DNA of 9,851 bases from JBCCGR01 sp039029195 (GTDB taxonomy: Bacteria; Pseudomonadota; Alphaproteobacteria; Rhizobiales; Rhizobiaceae), in NCBI GenBank assembly GCA_039029195.1, contig JBCCGR010000077.1, positions 1 through 9,851 of the forward strand. Reading direction: 5' to 3'. Made by a program: the position numbers and the translations under genes. This document shows positions 1-6,802 of this stretch, one piece after another. How positions within the stretch are numbered: position 1 is the first letter of the stretch; each line of letters starts with the position of its first letter. Under the pieces are notes generated by a model. That model had not been told where the DNA came from, made no database searches, and worked only from the letters and a program-made list of their open reading frames with translations.

Positions 1-1021
1 CAACAAGCGTCACGCCACGTCGGGCTTTCAGGCGCAACGAAATGGCGGACCGGCCGTCAATCCGGCAGTCCTGCGGCACGACGACTTCCATGAGCGCCAT
101 GGACCCACGCCGGTTTGTGGTGTCATCCGTTTCGCCGAAATATTCAAGCTTCATCGCGCCGCGATAGGCATCAATGTCTTCGGTCGAGGCCAGAACGAGC
201 AAATGATCCCCTGCCCGCACCTCCATCTGGGAGATTGCCCCTTCAACGCGACGCTTGTTGCGCACAAGCCCCTTGATTTCCACATCATGTTCATCCGACG
301 CGGCACGCAGCGCCTTGATGTTCTGCTCGATCACGGGCGAACCTTCCGGCACCACCAGCTCGGCAAAATAGGCATCGACCTGTGATGCGCCGGCACCATC
401 GTTTTTTTCCGAAGCGTTGGGGATCATTCGCCACCCGACCAGCGCCACGAAGGTGATGCCCGCGACGGCACAGGCCAGTCCAACCGGTGCGAAATCGAAC
501 ATGGCGAAGCCCTCGCCCAACGATTTTTCGCGAAACGCTGCAATGATGATGTTGGGCGGTGTACCGATCAGGGTCACCAGTCCGCCGAGTATGGTGGCGA
601 AGGAAAGCGGCATGAGCGTGCCGCGTGGGCTTCGTCCTGCCTTGTTAGCCGCCTGCACATCCACCGGCATCAAAAGGGCAAGTGCCGCCACATTGTTCAT
701 GAAGGCAGAGAGCACCGCTCCGGTGCCGCTCATGATCGCGATATGCGCTCCAACGGATCGCCCCGCGTCAATCAACTGGCGGGTAATGAAATCGATGGCG
801 CCGGAATTGATAAGCCCGCGAGACACCACAAGCACCAGCGCCACGATGATGGTGGCCGGATGCCCGAAGCCGCTGAACGCCTGATCATTGGGCACCAGCC
901 CCAACACCAGAGCAACCAGAAGGGCAGCAAACGCAACAATGTCGTAGCGCCAGCGCCCCCAGATGAGCAGGGCAAACACCGCGCCAAACAGGCTGAAGAG
1001 AATGATCTGGTCCTGGGTCAT
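1..1021 (-). CDS. SLC13-family anion permease with RCK_C domains (partial)
   Basis: Partial gene: it starts at ATG 1019-1021 and is still open at the left edge, so about 340 residues are visible of a family usually near 600. It probably moves an anion (sulfate, dicarboxylate or similar) across the inner membrane by cation symport. The N-terminal ~200 residues are a run of hydrophobic helices containing two family motifs, SAFMNNVAALALLMPV and the downstream LIGTPPNIIIAAF. After roughly residue 215 the protein becomes soluble and resembles RCK_C (TrkA_C) domains, with stretches such as AGDHLLVLAS, and a second such domain is beginning (MEVVVPQD) when the window ends. This order (permease half, two RCK_C, permease half) is usual for bacterial SLC13 proteins. 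It lies 50 nt downstream of murA on the same strand with only a weak ribosome site, so read-through from murA is plausible. Substrate cannot be told from sequence. Confidence 0.85.
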   Translation of the reverse strand, partial: MTQDQIILFSLFGAVFALLIWGRWRYDIVAFAALLVALVLGLVPNDQAFSGFGHPATIIVALVLVVSRGLINSGAIDFITRQLIDAGRSVGAHIAIMSGTGAVLSAFMNNVAALALLMPVDVQAANKAGRSPRGTLMPLSFATILGGLVTLIGTPPNIIIAAFREKSLGEGFAMFDFAPVGLACAVAGITFVALVGWRMIPNASEKNDGAGASQVDAYFAELVVPEGSPVIEQNIKALRAASDEHDVEIKGLVRNKRRVEGAISQMEVRAGDHLLVLASTEDIDAYRGAMKLEYFGETDDTTNRRGSMALMEVVVPQDCRIDGRSAISLRLKARRGVTLV

Positions 1022-1071
1022 GACCGGGTGCTTCGTCTAGTGATTGTTGGCGACTTAGCCCCTATAGACCA

Positions 1072-2361
1072 TCACACCCGCACGCGTTCAATGTCGGCAC
1101 CACAGGAAGAGAGTTTTTCTTCCAGATTCTCAAACCCGCGATCAAGATGGTAGACCCTGTTGACCTCGGTTTCGCCGTCAGCAACCAGCCCGGCAATGAC
1201 AAGCGAAACGGAAGCGCGCAAATCAGTGGCCATCACTGGCGCACCAGTCAGTTGATCGACGCCCGTCACCGTTGCCTTTTGTCCATCAAGGGCAATTTTC
1301 GCCCCAAGGCGCGCCAGTTCCTGCACATGCATGAAGCGGTTTTCAAAGATTGTTTCCGTAATTTCCGACTGACCGTCGGCGCGCGTCATAAGAGCCATGA
1401 GCTGCGCCTGCAGATCGGTTGGAAAACCCGGGAACGGGTCGGTGGCAACCGTGACTGGTTTCAATCCGGCACCGTTGCGGGACACTTCAATTCCTTCGTT
1501 GTTGGGCGTCACACTCACACCCGCATCAACCAGCACATCAAGCGCGGCCTGAAGCAGATCAGCCCGTGCACCTTTCAGGAAAACACTGCCGCCCGTCATG
1601 GCGACAGCCATGGCGAAGGTCCCGGTCTCGATCCGGTCGGGCAGAACGGCGTGCTCCGCACCATGCAGTTTCTCAACACCATTGATCGTCAACGTCGATG
1701 TGCCGACGCCGGAGATGTCAGCACCCATCGCAATGAGACAGTTGGCGAGATCGCCAACTTCAGGCTCCCGCGCGGCGTTTTCAATCACCGTCTGCCCCTT
1801 GGCGAGCGTCGCTGCCATCAGCATCACATGGGTTGCGCCCACCGACACTTTCGGAAAGCGGTAGCGGGTTCCTTTCAATCCACCCGGTGCGCTGGCATTC
1901 ACATAGCCCGCATCAATTTCGATGTTGGCGCCCATAGCTTCGAGCGATTCAATGAACAGATCGACAGGCCGCGTGCCGATGGCACAGCCGCCGGGCAGCG
2001 ACACTTTCGCCTCTCTCATGCGGGCAAGCAGTGGCCCGATCACCCAGAAACTCGCCCGCATCTTGCGAACCAGATCATAAGGCGCGGTGGTGTCGACAAT
2101 TTCATGGGAGGAAAATTCAATGGTCCGGCCAGACATGGGATCATCCCCTGCCCGCTTGCCGCGCACACGATGATCGACGCCATGATTCTCCAGGATCCGG
2201 ATGAGATTTTCCACGTCATCAAGCCGTGGCACATTTTTTAAAACAAGCGTTTCCGCCGTCAAAAGGGACGCAATCATCAGGGGGAGCGTGGCATTCTTCG
2301 CGCCGGAAATCGGGATGGTCCCGTTGAGTTTGTTTCCGCCTCTAACGATGATTTTGTCCAT
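1072..2361 (-). CDS. murA: UDP-N-acetylglucosamine 1-carboxyvinyltransferase (MurA)
   Basis: Cytoplasmic enzyme of the first committed step of peptidoglycan synthesis: it transfers enolpyruvate from PEP to the 3'-OH of UDP-GlcNAc. The 429-residue product is full length. Seen in sequence: the N-terminal SGAKNATLPLM segment with Lys22/Asn23, which contact substrate, and the active-site loop LPGGCAIGTRPVDL with the catalytic (fosfomycin-target) cysteine at residue 126. Cys rather than Asp at this site predicts fosfomycin sensitivity of the enzyme. The fold is the paired EPSP-synthase-like domain architecture. The ATG start is supported by AAAGGGG at 2368-2374 (minus strand), six bases upstream. 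A 217-nt gap separates it from the small gene upstream, and the SLC13 permease follows after 50 nt. No premature stops or unusual residues were seen. Confidence 0.98.
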   Translation of the reverse strand: MDKIIVRGGNKLNGTIPISGAKNATLPLMIASLLTAETLVLKNVPRLDDVENLIRILENHGVDHRVRGKRAGDDPMSGRTIEFSSHEIVDTTAPYDLVRKMRASFWVIGPLLARMREAKVSLPGGCAIGTRPVDLFIESLEAMGANIEIDAGYVNASAPGGLKGTRYRFPKVSVGATHVMLMAATLAKGQTVIENAAREPEVGDLANCLIAMGADISGVGTSTLTINGVEKLHGAEHAVLPDRIETGTFAMAVAMTGGSVFLKGARADLLQAALDVLVDAGVSVTPNNEGIEVSRNGAGLKPVTVATDPFPGFPTDLQAQLMALMTRADGQSEITETIFENRFMHVQELARLGAKIALDGQKATVTGVDQLTGAPVMATDLRASVSLVIAGLVADGETEVNRVYHLDRGFENLEEKLSSCGADIERVRV

Positions 2362-2578
2362 ATCGGACCCCTTTGACTACTTAAAAAACACAAAAAGCAA
2401 ATGACCGCGACGCATTCAAAGCATCATTCGCAAAACCCGAATGGTTCTGATGCATTAATTGCTTGTTATCACGCTTACTTTTGTTCGAGAAGTCGATCAA
2501 CTTTTCGAAAAGCTGCTGTAGAACATAGCGGCCACTGCGGCAACAAAAAGACCGCCACTTCTGCAAACGCGATGGAGC
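2362..2578. other. intergenic region upstream of murA
   Basis: This 217-nt AT-richer gap must hold the murA leader and, unless the small gene at 2579-2728 is co-transcribed, its promoter. I found no convincing -35/-10 pair. The best minus-strand candidate is TTGATC (plus-strand 2495-2500) with a 17-nt spacer to TAAGCG (2472-2477), which is weak. Two structures are visible. One is an imperfect inverted repeat at 2484-2509 that overlaps this candidate -35. The other is a bulged stem at 2421-2453 (GCATCATTCG against CGAA...TGATGC) that would fall in the murA leader. Short ORFs here overlap one another and lack ribosome sites. Confidence 0.4.
2484..2509. repeat. imperfect inverted repeat upstream of murA
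   Basis: Arms TTCGAGAAGT (2484-2493) and ACTTTTCGAA (2500-2509) are inverted with 9 of 10 positions matching, separated by the 6 nt CGATCA. The size and spacing fit a dimeric repressor or activator site, and the right part overlaps the weak candidate -35 of murA. No regulator is encoded nearby and there is no T-run for a terminator, so the operator reading is inference. Confidence 0.35.
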
Positions 2579-2728
2579 TCAAGCGTCCTTTTGATCCCTT
2601 CGATCCCGCGATTGCTGTTTGCGCCGCTGCAGATTGGCGCGCAAATTCTGTTCCAGACGCTCGGCCCGCTTTTCAGCCTCCGACTTCTGTTTCGTCTGCT
2701 TCTGCGCGTCTTTCTTGTCTTCGCTCAT
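2579..2728 (-). CDS. small basic coiled-coil protein upstream of murA
   Basis: A 49-residue, highly charged protein from ATG at 2726-2728 (MSEDKKDAQKQ...). It is almost entirely Lys, Arg, Glu, Gln, Asp and Ala, with a RAERLEQNLRANLQRRK core that should form one amphipathic helix. A short protein of this composition commonly precedes murA in Hyphomicrobiales genomes; this is from memory and untested here. The frame is open further upstream to 2770, but the internal ATG is preferred because the composition changes there and GGAAG lies about 10 nt upstream. Function is unknown; a nucleic-acid- or ribosome-associated role would be a guess from charge alone. The gene reads toward murA, 217 nt away. 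Confidence 0.6.
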   Translation of the reverse strand: MSEDKKDAQKQTKQKSEAEKRAERLEQNLRANLQRRKQQSRDRRDQKDA

Positions 2729-2873
2729 CGAAACCAATTCTTCCGCCTTGAACCGCCACAACCCCGGCAATTTGCCTCAGGCTTTCAATGGAGCTCAAGG
2801 CAAGTTGGAGCTTTGAAACATTGCCCCACTTCCCGCCTTGCACCATGAGAAAAGCTGTGGCAATAGGCACCGC

Positions 2874-2888
2874 GACCGCGCCGCGGTC
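2874..2888. repeat. GC-rich palindrome upstream of tRNA-Thr
   Basis: GACCGCG and CGCGGTC form perfect 7-bp arms around a single C. It ends 21 nt before the tRNA and is followed two bases later by a second, AT-centred palindrome. The one-base centre makes a hairpin unlikely and a duplex DNA binding site more likely. Function is unassigned. Confidence 0.4.
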
Positions 2889-2890
2889 CC

Positions 2891-2904
2891 TTCGATATAT
2901 CGAA
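2891..2904. repeat. perfect 14-bp palindrome TTCGATATATCGAA upstream of tRNA-Thr
   Basis: A perfect palindrome ending 5 nt before the first base of the mature tRNA. Its centre (GATATAT) is AT-rich and could double as a -10 element, though no matching -35 was found at the right distance. It shares TTCGA/TCGAA ends with the inverted repeat at 2484-2509. Confidence 0.4.
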
Positions 2905-2909
2905 AAGAT

Positions 2910-2984
2910 GCTGCCGTAGCTCAGTGGTAGAGCACCTCATTGGTAATGAGGAGGTCGAGAGTTCAATTCTCTCTGGCAGCACCA
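2910..2984 (+). tRNA. tRNA-Thr, anticodon GGT
   Basis: A 75-nt cloverleaf with encoded CCA. The acceptor stem GCTGCCG pairs with TGGCAGC (one G-T pair at the inner end), followed by discriminator A and CCA at 2982-2984. The D-arm GCTC...GAGC contains AGTGGTA. The anticodon stem is CCTCA/TGAGG around loop TTGGTAA, giving anticodon GGT at 2942-2944, which reads ACC and ACU threonine codons. The T-arm is GAGAG TTCAATT CTCTC. Seven Ts directly follow the CCA (2985-2991) and may help end transcription. It points away from the murA cluster and marks the boundary between housekeeping and accessory DNA. Confidence 0.97.
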
Positions 2985-3221
2985 TTTTTTTCCACGATAT
3001 TGCTGTTTTTGATTGTCGGCTTGTGGCTGTTTGCAGTTGGGGCAAAAAGTATCTCACCCAACACTCAATTGCGTGACGCCAAGTTTGCCAGCCTTTTGAA
3101 CGATTGCAGATGCGGCAAACCAAACATCCAGGCAATCTCCGTTTATCATTCAAATCTTGATTGCGCTCGCATATTTCTCCTGTTTTAGTTGCTGCGCACT
3201 GGCTTAACAAAGGAGATCCAA
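2985..3221. other. non-coding stretch between tRNA-Thr and the secreted-protein gene
   Basis: This 237-nt stretch begins with a 7-T run and contains no ORF with a ribosome site or recognisable product. It should carry the promoter of the gene at 3222; no consensus pair stood out. I looked for a second copy of the tRNA 3' end (an attachment-site repeat) further into the window and did not see one. Confidence 0.4.
3210..3215 (+). promoter_or_regulatory. ribosome binding site that fixes a TTG start
   Basis: AAGGAG, six bases before TTG 3222. It is the strongest Shine-Dalgarno match in the accessory half of the window and decides between the two possible TTG starts of the secreted-protein gene. 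Confidence 0.7.
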
Positions 3222-3617
3222 TTGCGACTTTTGCTGGCAATCTGCCTGACTTCGGCGGCTTACACTTTTGCAAGCTCAGTCCCTGCACATGCAGAATGGT
3301 CAAGCTGGGAGAAGATTTCAAAGTTACGAGCCGTTAGCCGCGCAATTGACAAGAGAGGCAAATTTCCCATTGGCATTCAATGCAAACCCGGTCCCAGACG
3401 TGTCTACTTCAGAAACACGTTTTTCCGGTTCAAGCTTGTTCCGAAGGCAAGCCGAACAACAGACTGGGGCGTATCGATCGAACGAAACGGCTCTTGTTCT
3501 CCAAGAAATATCATGAATTTGATAAAGGGTAAGTTTCTTAGTTGTTCAAAGCTTCCAATCCCCAAAAGTGGTTTACGAAGCGTGTGCCTGCTTTTCGAGG
3601 TGCCCAAACACCGGTAA
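3222..3617 (+). CDS. small secreted protein, four cysteines, unknown function
   Basis: A 131-residue product starting at TTG 3222-3224. The open frame extends upstream to 3189, but the TTG is chosen because AAGGAG (3210-3215) sits six bases before it and because the signal peptide then begins at once. Residues 1-24 are a classical Sec signal (MRLLLAICL..., hydrophobic core, then VPAHA with predicted cleavage before Glu25). The mature ~107 residues are basic (several Lys/Arg-rich patches) and hold four cysteines at 54, 92, 108 and 122, enough for two periplasmic disulfides. I recognise no domain; small exported proteins of this general look are frequent in Hyphomicrobiales. It stands alone, between a tRNA and a pseudogene on the same strand, so context gives no functional clue. 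Confidence 0.7.
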   Translation: MRLLLAICLTSAAYTFASSVPAHAEWSSWEKISKLRAVSRAIDKRGKFPIGIQCKPGPRRVYFRNTFFRFKLVPKASRTTDWGVSIERNGSCSPRNIMNLIKGKFLSCSKLPIPKSGLRSVCLLFEVPKHR

Positions 3618-3902
3618 GCCTGACGGTTGGACACCCTCGATTGATCCAAGTAACGCGGCGTGACAGCTTTGGCGCAAGCCCGTAGCTCGGCAGCCAAAGA
3701 TTTCAAACCGGCTCACCGCCGAAGGCACCGGAGTCGTTTGCAGATTCTGTTTGGCAGGGTCCATAAAATAAGGCCGAGTGGGCCCTTAAAATCCCGAAAC
3801 TTGAAACGCCGGTTATACTTAGTTTTCTTAGTACATCTACGTATTTTCATCACAAAGAACGGTGGATATCGTGAATTTGAGGAAATTTGCGGGGCCAGCT
3901 CC
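3618..3902. other. non-coding stretch upstream of the SRPBCC pseudogene
   Basis: This 285-nt stretch has short ORFs on both strands that lack ribosome sites and any recognisable family. The frame that becomes the SRPBCC gene is open back to 3660, but the residues before 3903 (basic, low similarity to anything) do not look like part of that domain. TATACT occurs near 3813, without a partner -35. Confidence 0.35.
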
Positions 3903-4526
3903 ATGGGAATTCCGACTGCTCCCGATTTTGATATCACTAGCCGTTGCGATTTCGATGTGAGGGCGGAGGACCTGATCGCAATTGCCCTTGATGTTTAGCG
4001 GCTGTCAGCGTGGTCTTCGGGAGTTTACCTGAAGTTTGAAGTTCTGGAGCGTGGCGATTCAAACGGCTTGGGCCTCGCGATGAAAGTCCACGCAAAAGGG
4101 TTGCTGCCGTATTCCTTTTTCTTCATCGCAAAAATCACCAGGATCGACCGCCCCAGTTTCATGATGATCGAAACACAGGGAGACTTTTGCGGTTTGGCAG
4201 AGTTCCGCCTAACAGATCGGCCAGCCGAACGGTGTTGCTCCGCAGAACTTCGTTGGAGGGTGAATATCAACCATCCGTGGATTCACTTGTTCGTTCGGCA
4301 TTTTCGTCCGATTTTTGTTTGGAACCATCGCTGGGCCGTGAACCGGCTGATCAGAGGTCTTCGTGGTGAAATAAATCGAAAAAAGGGCCTCTCAACCATT
4401 GCGTACAACCAAAGTCCGGCTTTCCCTCACAATATCCCATTCGTCAGGAACTATTGGTCGCATCGGTCAAAGCACCTCATTTCCCTTGGGGATATCGGCA
4501 GGCCACCTACGGTCGATCAGCGGTAA
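3903..4526 (+). pseudogene. SRPBCC (polyketide cyclase/START-like) family protein, amber-interrupted
   Basis: Two open stretches in one frame are separated by a single TAG at 3996-3998. Read through, the product starts near MGIPTAPDFDITSRCDFDV and continues as RLSAW..VYLKFEVLERGD..G. It then follows the family's usual order: AKGLLPY segment near residue 65, TQGDFCGLAEF near 91, ELRWRV near 115, and the C-terminal RPIFVWNHRWAVNRLIRGL helix at 135-153. This matches small SRPBCC ligand-binding-cavity proteins of about 150-160 residues. The interrupted codon is residue 32, where I recall an acidic residue (DVERL) in relatives, so GAG to TAG is the simplest lesion. After residue ~163 the frame runs on about 45 residues without family resemblance, so the original stop may also be lost. 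ATG 3903 is the likeliest start but has no good ribosome site. A sequencing error remains possible. Confidence 0.7.
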
Positions 4527-4797
4527 ACGCCTCCCCCCGGGCTGCATCCGCTAAGTGCGGTTCACAAGCGCCTTGCAGCAGTTGAGTGGCCAAAAGAACC
4601 GAATTTGGATCAATCTCCCGACGTCCTTGGGCACTAAAGGCGACGGCATGGGATGAAAGAACCAGGTTTGTTTTGCGGGGGCCTCTCTCTAATTTCATAC
4701 TGTGAAGCAAAATCAGCCCATGTAAGGCACTTTCAAATTTCTGAGATATATTCGCCGAAATCGCTTGCGAATACGTATGCTTTGAAAGGGTCTTAGA
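4527..4797. other. intergenic region upstream of the catabolic operon
   Basis: This 271-nt gap should contain the operon promoter, and its distal part carries an inverted repeat (4749-4773). On the minus strand a frame is open from 4698 to 4507 (63 codons beginning MKLERGPRKTN) and continues antisense through the dioxygenase gene. It has no ribosome site and no family I recognise, so it is either chance or a fragment of a lost divergent gene. TATATT at 4747-4752 is a possible -10 without a clear -35. Confidence 0.35.
4749..4773. promoter_or_regulatory. inverted repeat, candidate operator of the VOC-FAH-RidA operon
   Basis: Perfect 7-bp arms TATTCGC (4749-4755) and GCGAATA (4767-4773) are separated by 11 nt. 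The repeat ends 24 nt before the GTG start of the first operon gene, where the promoter or leader should be. Arm length and spacing suit a dimeric transcription factor. No regulator gene is in the window, so the binding protein is unknown. There is no T-run, so a terminator is unlikely. Confidence 0.45.
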
Positions 4798-5805
4798 GTG
4801 TCGATACTGGTTCCAAACCTGGATATCCCGTTTAACATAACGCGACTGAGCCATGTTGTGCTGAGCAGTCGCGATCTGGAGAAGACCCGATATTACTACG
4901 AGTCCGGTCTCGGTCTGGAAGTCACGTCCCACAACGAAAATATGCTCTGTCTGCGAGCAATTGAAGAAACGGGCCACCATTCGCTGGTGTTTGAAAAGAC
5001 CCTGACCGACGGGCCTGGCGTATGTCTTCGAACCGGATATCGGATGTTCAGTGATGAAGACCTCAAACGCGCGCATGACCACTTCAACGACCACGGCCAA
5101 TCTGCCGGGTTTGTTGAACGTCCCTATCAGGGTTTGACATTGCAGGTCAGCGATGGGGTCGGCGTTCCGGTCGAGTTTTGCGCCACAATGGACCAATCTG
5201 AAAACCGCATGCAAAACTTCCACACTCATGCAGGCGGAAAGCTCTCATTTCTTGATCACATTCAAATTGCTTGTCACGACGTTGCGGGCGCCTACCAATG
5301 GTACAATGACCTCGGGTTTCGCCTGACGGAATATACGGCCAAGGACGATACGGACGAAATGTGGGGCGTGTGGCTCAAGCGCAAAAACAACACGCAGGAT
5401 GTGGTGTTTGGCAATGGGCCCGGTCCAAGACTGCACCATTTCGCCTTCCACACACCGGAAGTTTCGTCGATCATCCATGCGGCTGACGTCATGGCGTCAT
5501 TGGGCCTGGCGGACACGATGGATCGTGCCCCCGGTCGTCACGGCATCGGCAATGCCTTCTTCATGTATTTCCGCGATCCGGACGGGCATCGGGTGGAGAT
5601 TTTTTCCAGCCACTACAACTTAATCGATATAGACCATGAACCAAAACGTTGGGAGTTGAGCGATACCCGCCGCTCTCAGCTTTGGGGTTTCCCCGCGCCA
5701 AGGAAATGGTTCATGGAAGCAAGCGAGTTTGCTGGTGTTGAAGTGAAAGAGCCGCTGGTCAACGCTGCGCCGGTTACGCTCGAAGATTTTCTAGCGAATT
5801 GGTGA
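4798..5805 (+). CDS. VOC-family type I extradiol dioxygenase-like protein
   Basis: A 335-residue cytoplasmic protein with two vicinal-oxygen-chelate modules (about 12-130 and 150-275) plus the C-terminal tail of homoprotocatechuate 2,3-dioxygenases (WGFP..WF.EAS). The predicted metal triad is present: His154 (LDHI), His214 (RLHHFAF) and Glu267 (DPDGHRVEIF). So are Tyr257 and Arg243/His248 (PGRHG), which line the active site in the Brevibacterium enzyme. Two second-sphere residues differ: Gln200 aligns with the catalytic acid-base His200, and Gln156 with Asn157. The protein therefore probably binds Fe(II) or Mn(II), but ordinary ring-opening is uncertain. The GTG start follows AAAGGG (4785-4790) by seven bases. 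It is the first gene of a four-gene operon; the next gene begins 4 nt after its stop. The native substrate (catechol-like or otherwise) is not evident. Confidence 0.85.
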   Translation: MSILVPNLDIPFNITRLSHVVLSSRDLEKTRYYYESGLGLEVTSHNENMLCLRAIEETGHHSLVFEKTLTDGPGVCLRTGYRMFSDEDLKRAHDHFNDHGQSAGFVERPYQGLTLQVSDGVGVPVEFCATMDQSENRMQNFHTHAGGKLSFLDHIQIACHDVAGAYQWYNDLGFRLTEYTAKDDTDEMWGVWLKRKNNTQDVVFGNGPGPRLHHFAFHTPEVSSIIHAADVMASLGLADTMDRAPGRHGIGNAFFMYFRDPDGHRVEIFSSHYNLIDIDHEPKRWELSDTRRSQLWGFPAPRKWFMEASEFAGVEVKEPLVNAAPVTLEDFLANW

Positions 5806-5809
5806 CAAG

Positions 5810-6802
5810 ATGAAACTCGGCACAATTCTTGAAAACGATCGTCCAGTCGCGATCCTCAAAGGTTCTAACGGAAAAGCACGTCGACTGTCCGATGTATGTG
5901 GTGTTGCTGGCATCGACCCGGTCGGCGATTTGTTGACATTGGTAAAAATGAGCGGCGTGGATGCCAACATCATTCCGTCGTTGCAGAAAGCGGCGGATGA
6001 GCTGTCGGGATTTGATCTCAATGACGCGAGCTGGTTGGCGCCAATTACAAATCCATCCAAAATTTTAGGCGTGGCGTTCAACAATCAGGAACTGATGAAA
6101 AAGGCGCACCGCGACCCTGGGGTGCCAAACTTCTTTCTCAAACCGCCATCCGCCCTCACAGGTCACGGAAAACCGGTCATCGTGGATCCGGAGTGGGGAG
6201 CAGTGATCCCCGAGCCAGAAGTCTGCGCAGTCATTGGCAAAAAAGCCAAACACATTTCAGAAGATGAAGCGCTGGATCATGTGTTTGGATATCTGATCCA
6301 CAATGATGTCACCAGTCATGGGCTGAAGTTTCAGAAAGACTCCATTGCCGTGACATACGACAAGGACATGGCTCGCCCGGAATTCTACACGTGGCGCAAC
6401 CTTAATGGCCCGGACGATACGGACACCTATTATGTCTATCACACGCGCTCGAAGGGGACAGATACATTTGGACCTATGGGTCCCTGGATCACCACTCGGG
6501 ATGAGGTTGCCGATCCCAACGACTTGAATGTCAAGGGAACCTTGGGTGAGGAAACATTTACAATCGATCACACCGGGAATTATCGGTTTTCGATTGAGGC
6601 TTGCATCGCCGAAGCCAGCCGGTACTTCACTCTGGAGCCGGGTGACCTGATTTCGTTTGGCACAACCGGCAAAGGCACGGGCCGATTTCCACGCGGACAC
6701 AAGAGCCTTCTCATGGGGGAAGAATCCGGCACCATCGGAATTGAGATTGAACCTCTGGGCAGGTTGGAGAACCCCATTTTGCATCAGAAGGGCGGAGCGT
6801 GA
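5810..6802 (+). CDS. fumarylacetoacetate hydrolase family protein
   Basis: A 330-residue protein with an N-terminal FAH-type domain (MKLGTILENDRPVAIL..., about 1-80) and the C-terminal catalytic FAH fold from about residue 84 (KILGVAFN..., FFLKPPSAL). Expected Mg2+/Mn2+ ligands are Glu135 and Glu137 (IPEPEVCAVIG) and Asp166 (YLIHNDVTS). DTFGPMGPWI at 218-227 and FGTTGKGTGRFP at 283-294 are conserved family segments. Members hydrolyse C-C bonds of diketo acids, or hydrate, isomerise or decarboxylate 2-oxo acids made by ring cleavage, so it should act downstream of the dioxygenase-like protein. A ~35-residue stretch around 180-215 (AVTYDKDMARPEFY...) is longer than in the simplest members. ATG lies 4 nt after the preceding stop with a poor ribosome site, suggesting translational coupling. 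Which FAH reaction it performs is not resolvable here. Confidence 0.9.
   Translation: MKLGTILENDRPVAILKGSNGKARRLSDVCGVAGIDPVGDLLTLVKMSGVDANIIPSLQKAADELSGFDLNDASWLAPITNPSKILGVAFNNQELMKKAHRDPGVPNFFLKPPSALTGHGKPVIVDPEWGAVIPEPEVCAVIGKKAKHISEDEALDHVFGYLIHNDVTSHGLKFQKDSIAVTYDKDMARPEFYTWRNLNGPDDTDTYYVYHTRSKGTDTFGPMGPWITTRDEVADPNDLNVKGTLGEETFTIDHTGNYRFSIEACIAEASRYFTLEPGDLISFGTTGKGTGRFPRGHKSLLMGEESGTIGIEIEPLGRLENPILHQKGGA

Noticed and set aside
417..884. Plus-strand ORF of 155 codons at the left end
   Set aside because: It lies opposite the SLC13 permease and reads as an antisense shadow of its hydrophobic helices.
1147..2241. Long plus-strand ORF (364 codons) across murA
   Set aside because: It is antisense to murA, whose family match over the whole length is unambiguous; the ORF has no ribosome site and a His/Arg/Gln-rich composition typical of antisense frames.
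2985..2991. Rho-independent terminator after the tRNA
   Set aside because: There is a 7-T run but no separate hairpin before it other than the tRNA's own T-arm and acceptor stem.
2785..3321. Minus-strand ORF of 178 codons covering the tRNA region
   Set aside because: It runs through the tRNA-Thr gene in antisense, a frequent source of false ORFs, and shows no domain.
3660..3998. A separate 112-codon protein upstream of the SRPBCC gene
   Set aside because: Only its last ~31 codons look like a real protein, and they are the N terminus of the SRPBCC domain in the same frame as the part after the TAG.
4507..5229. Minus-strand ORF of 240 codons opposite the dioxygenase
   Set aside because: Most of it is antisense to a well-supported gene. 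Only the last 63 codons lie in free sequence, with no ribosome site or recognisable family; kept as a note in the intergenic entry.
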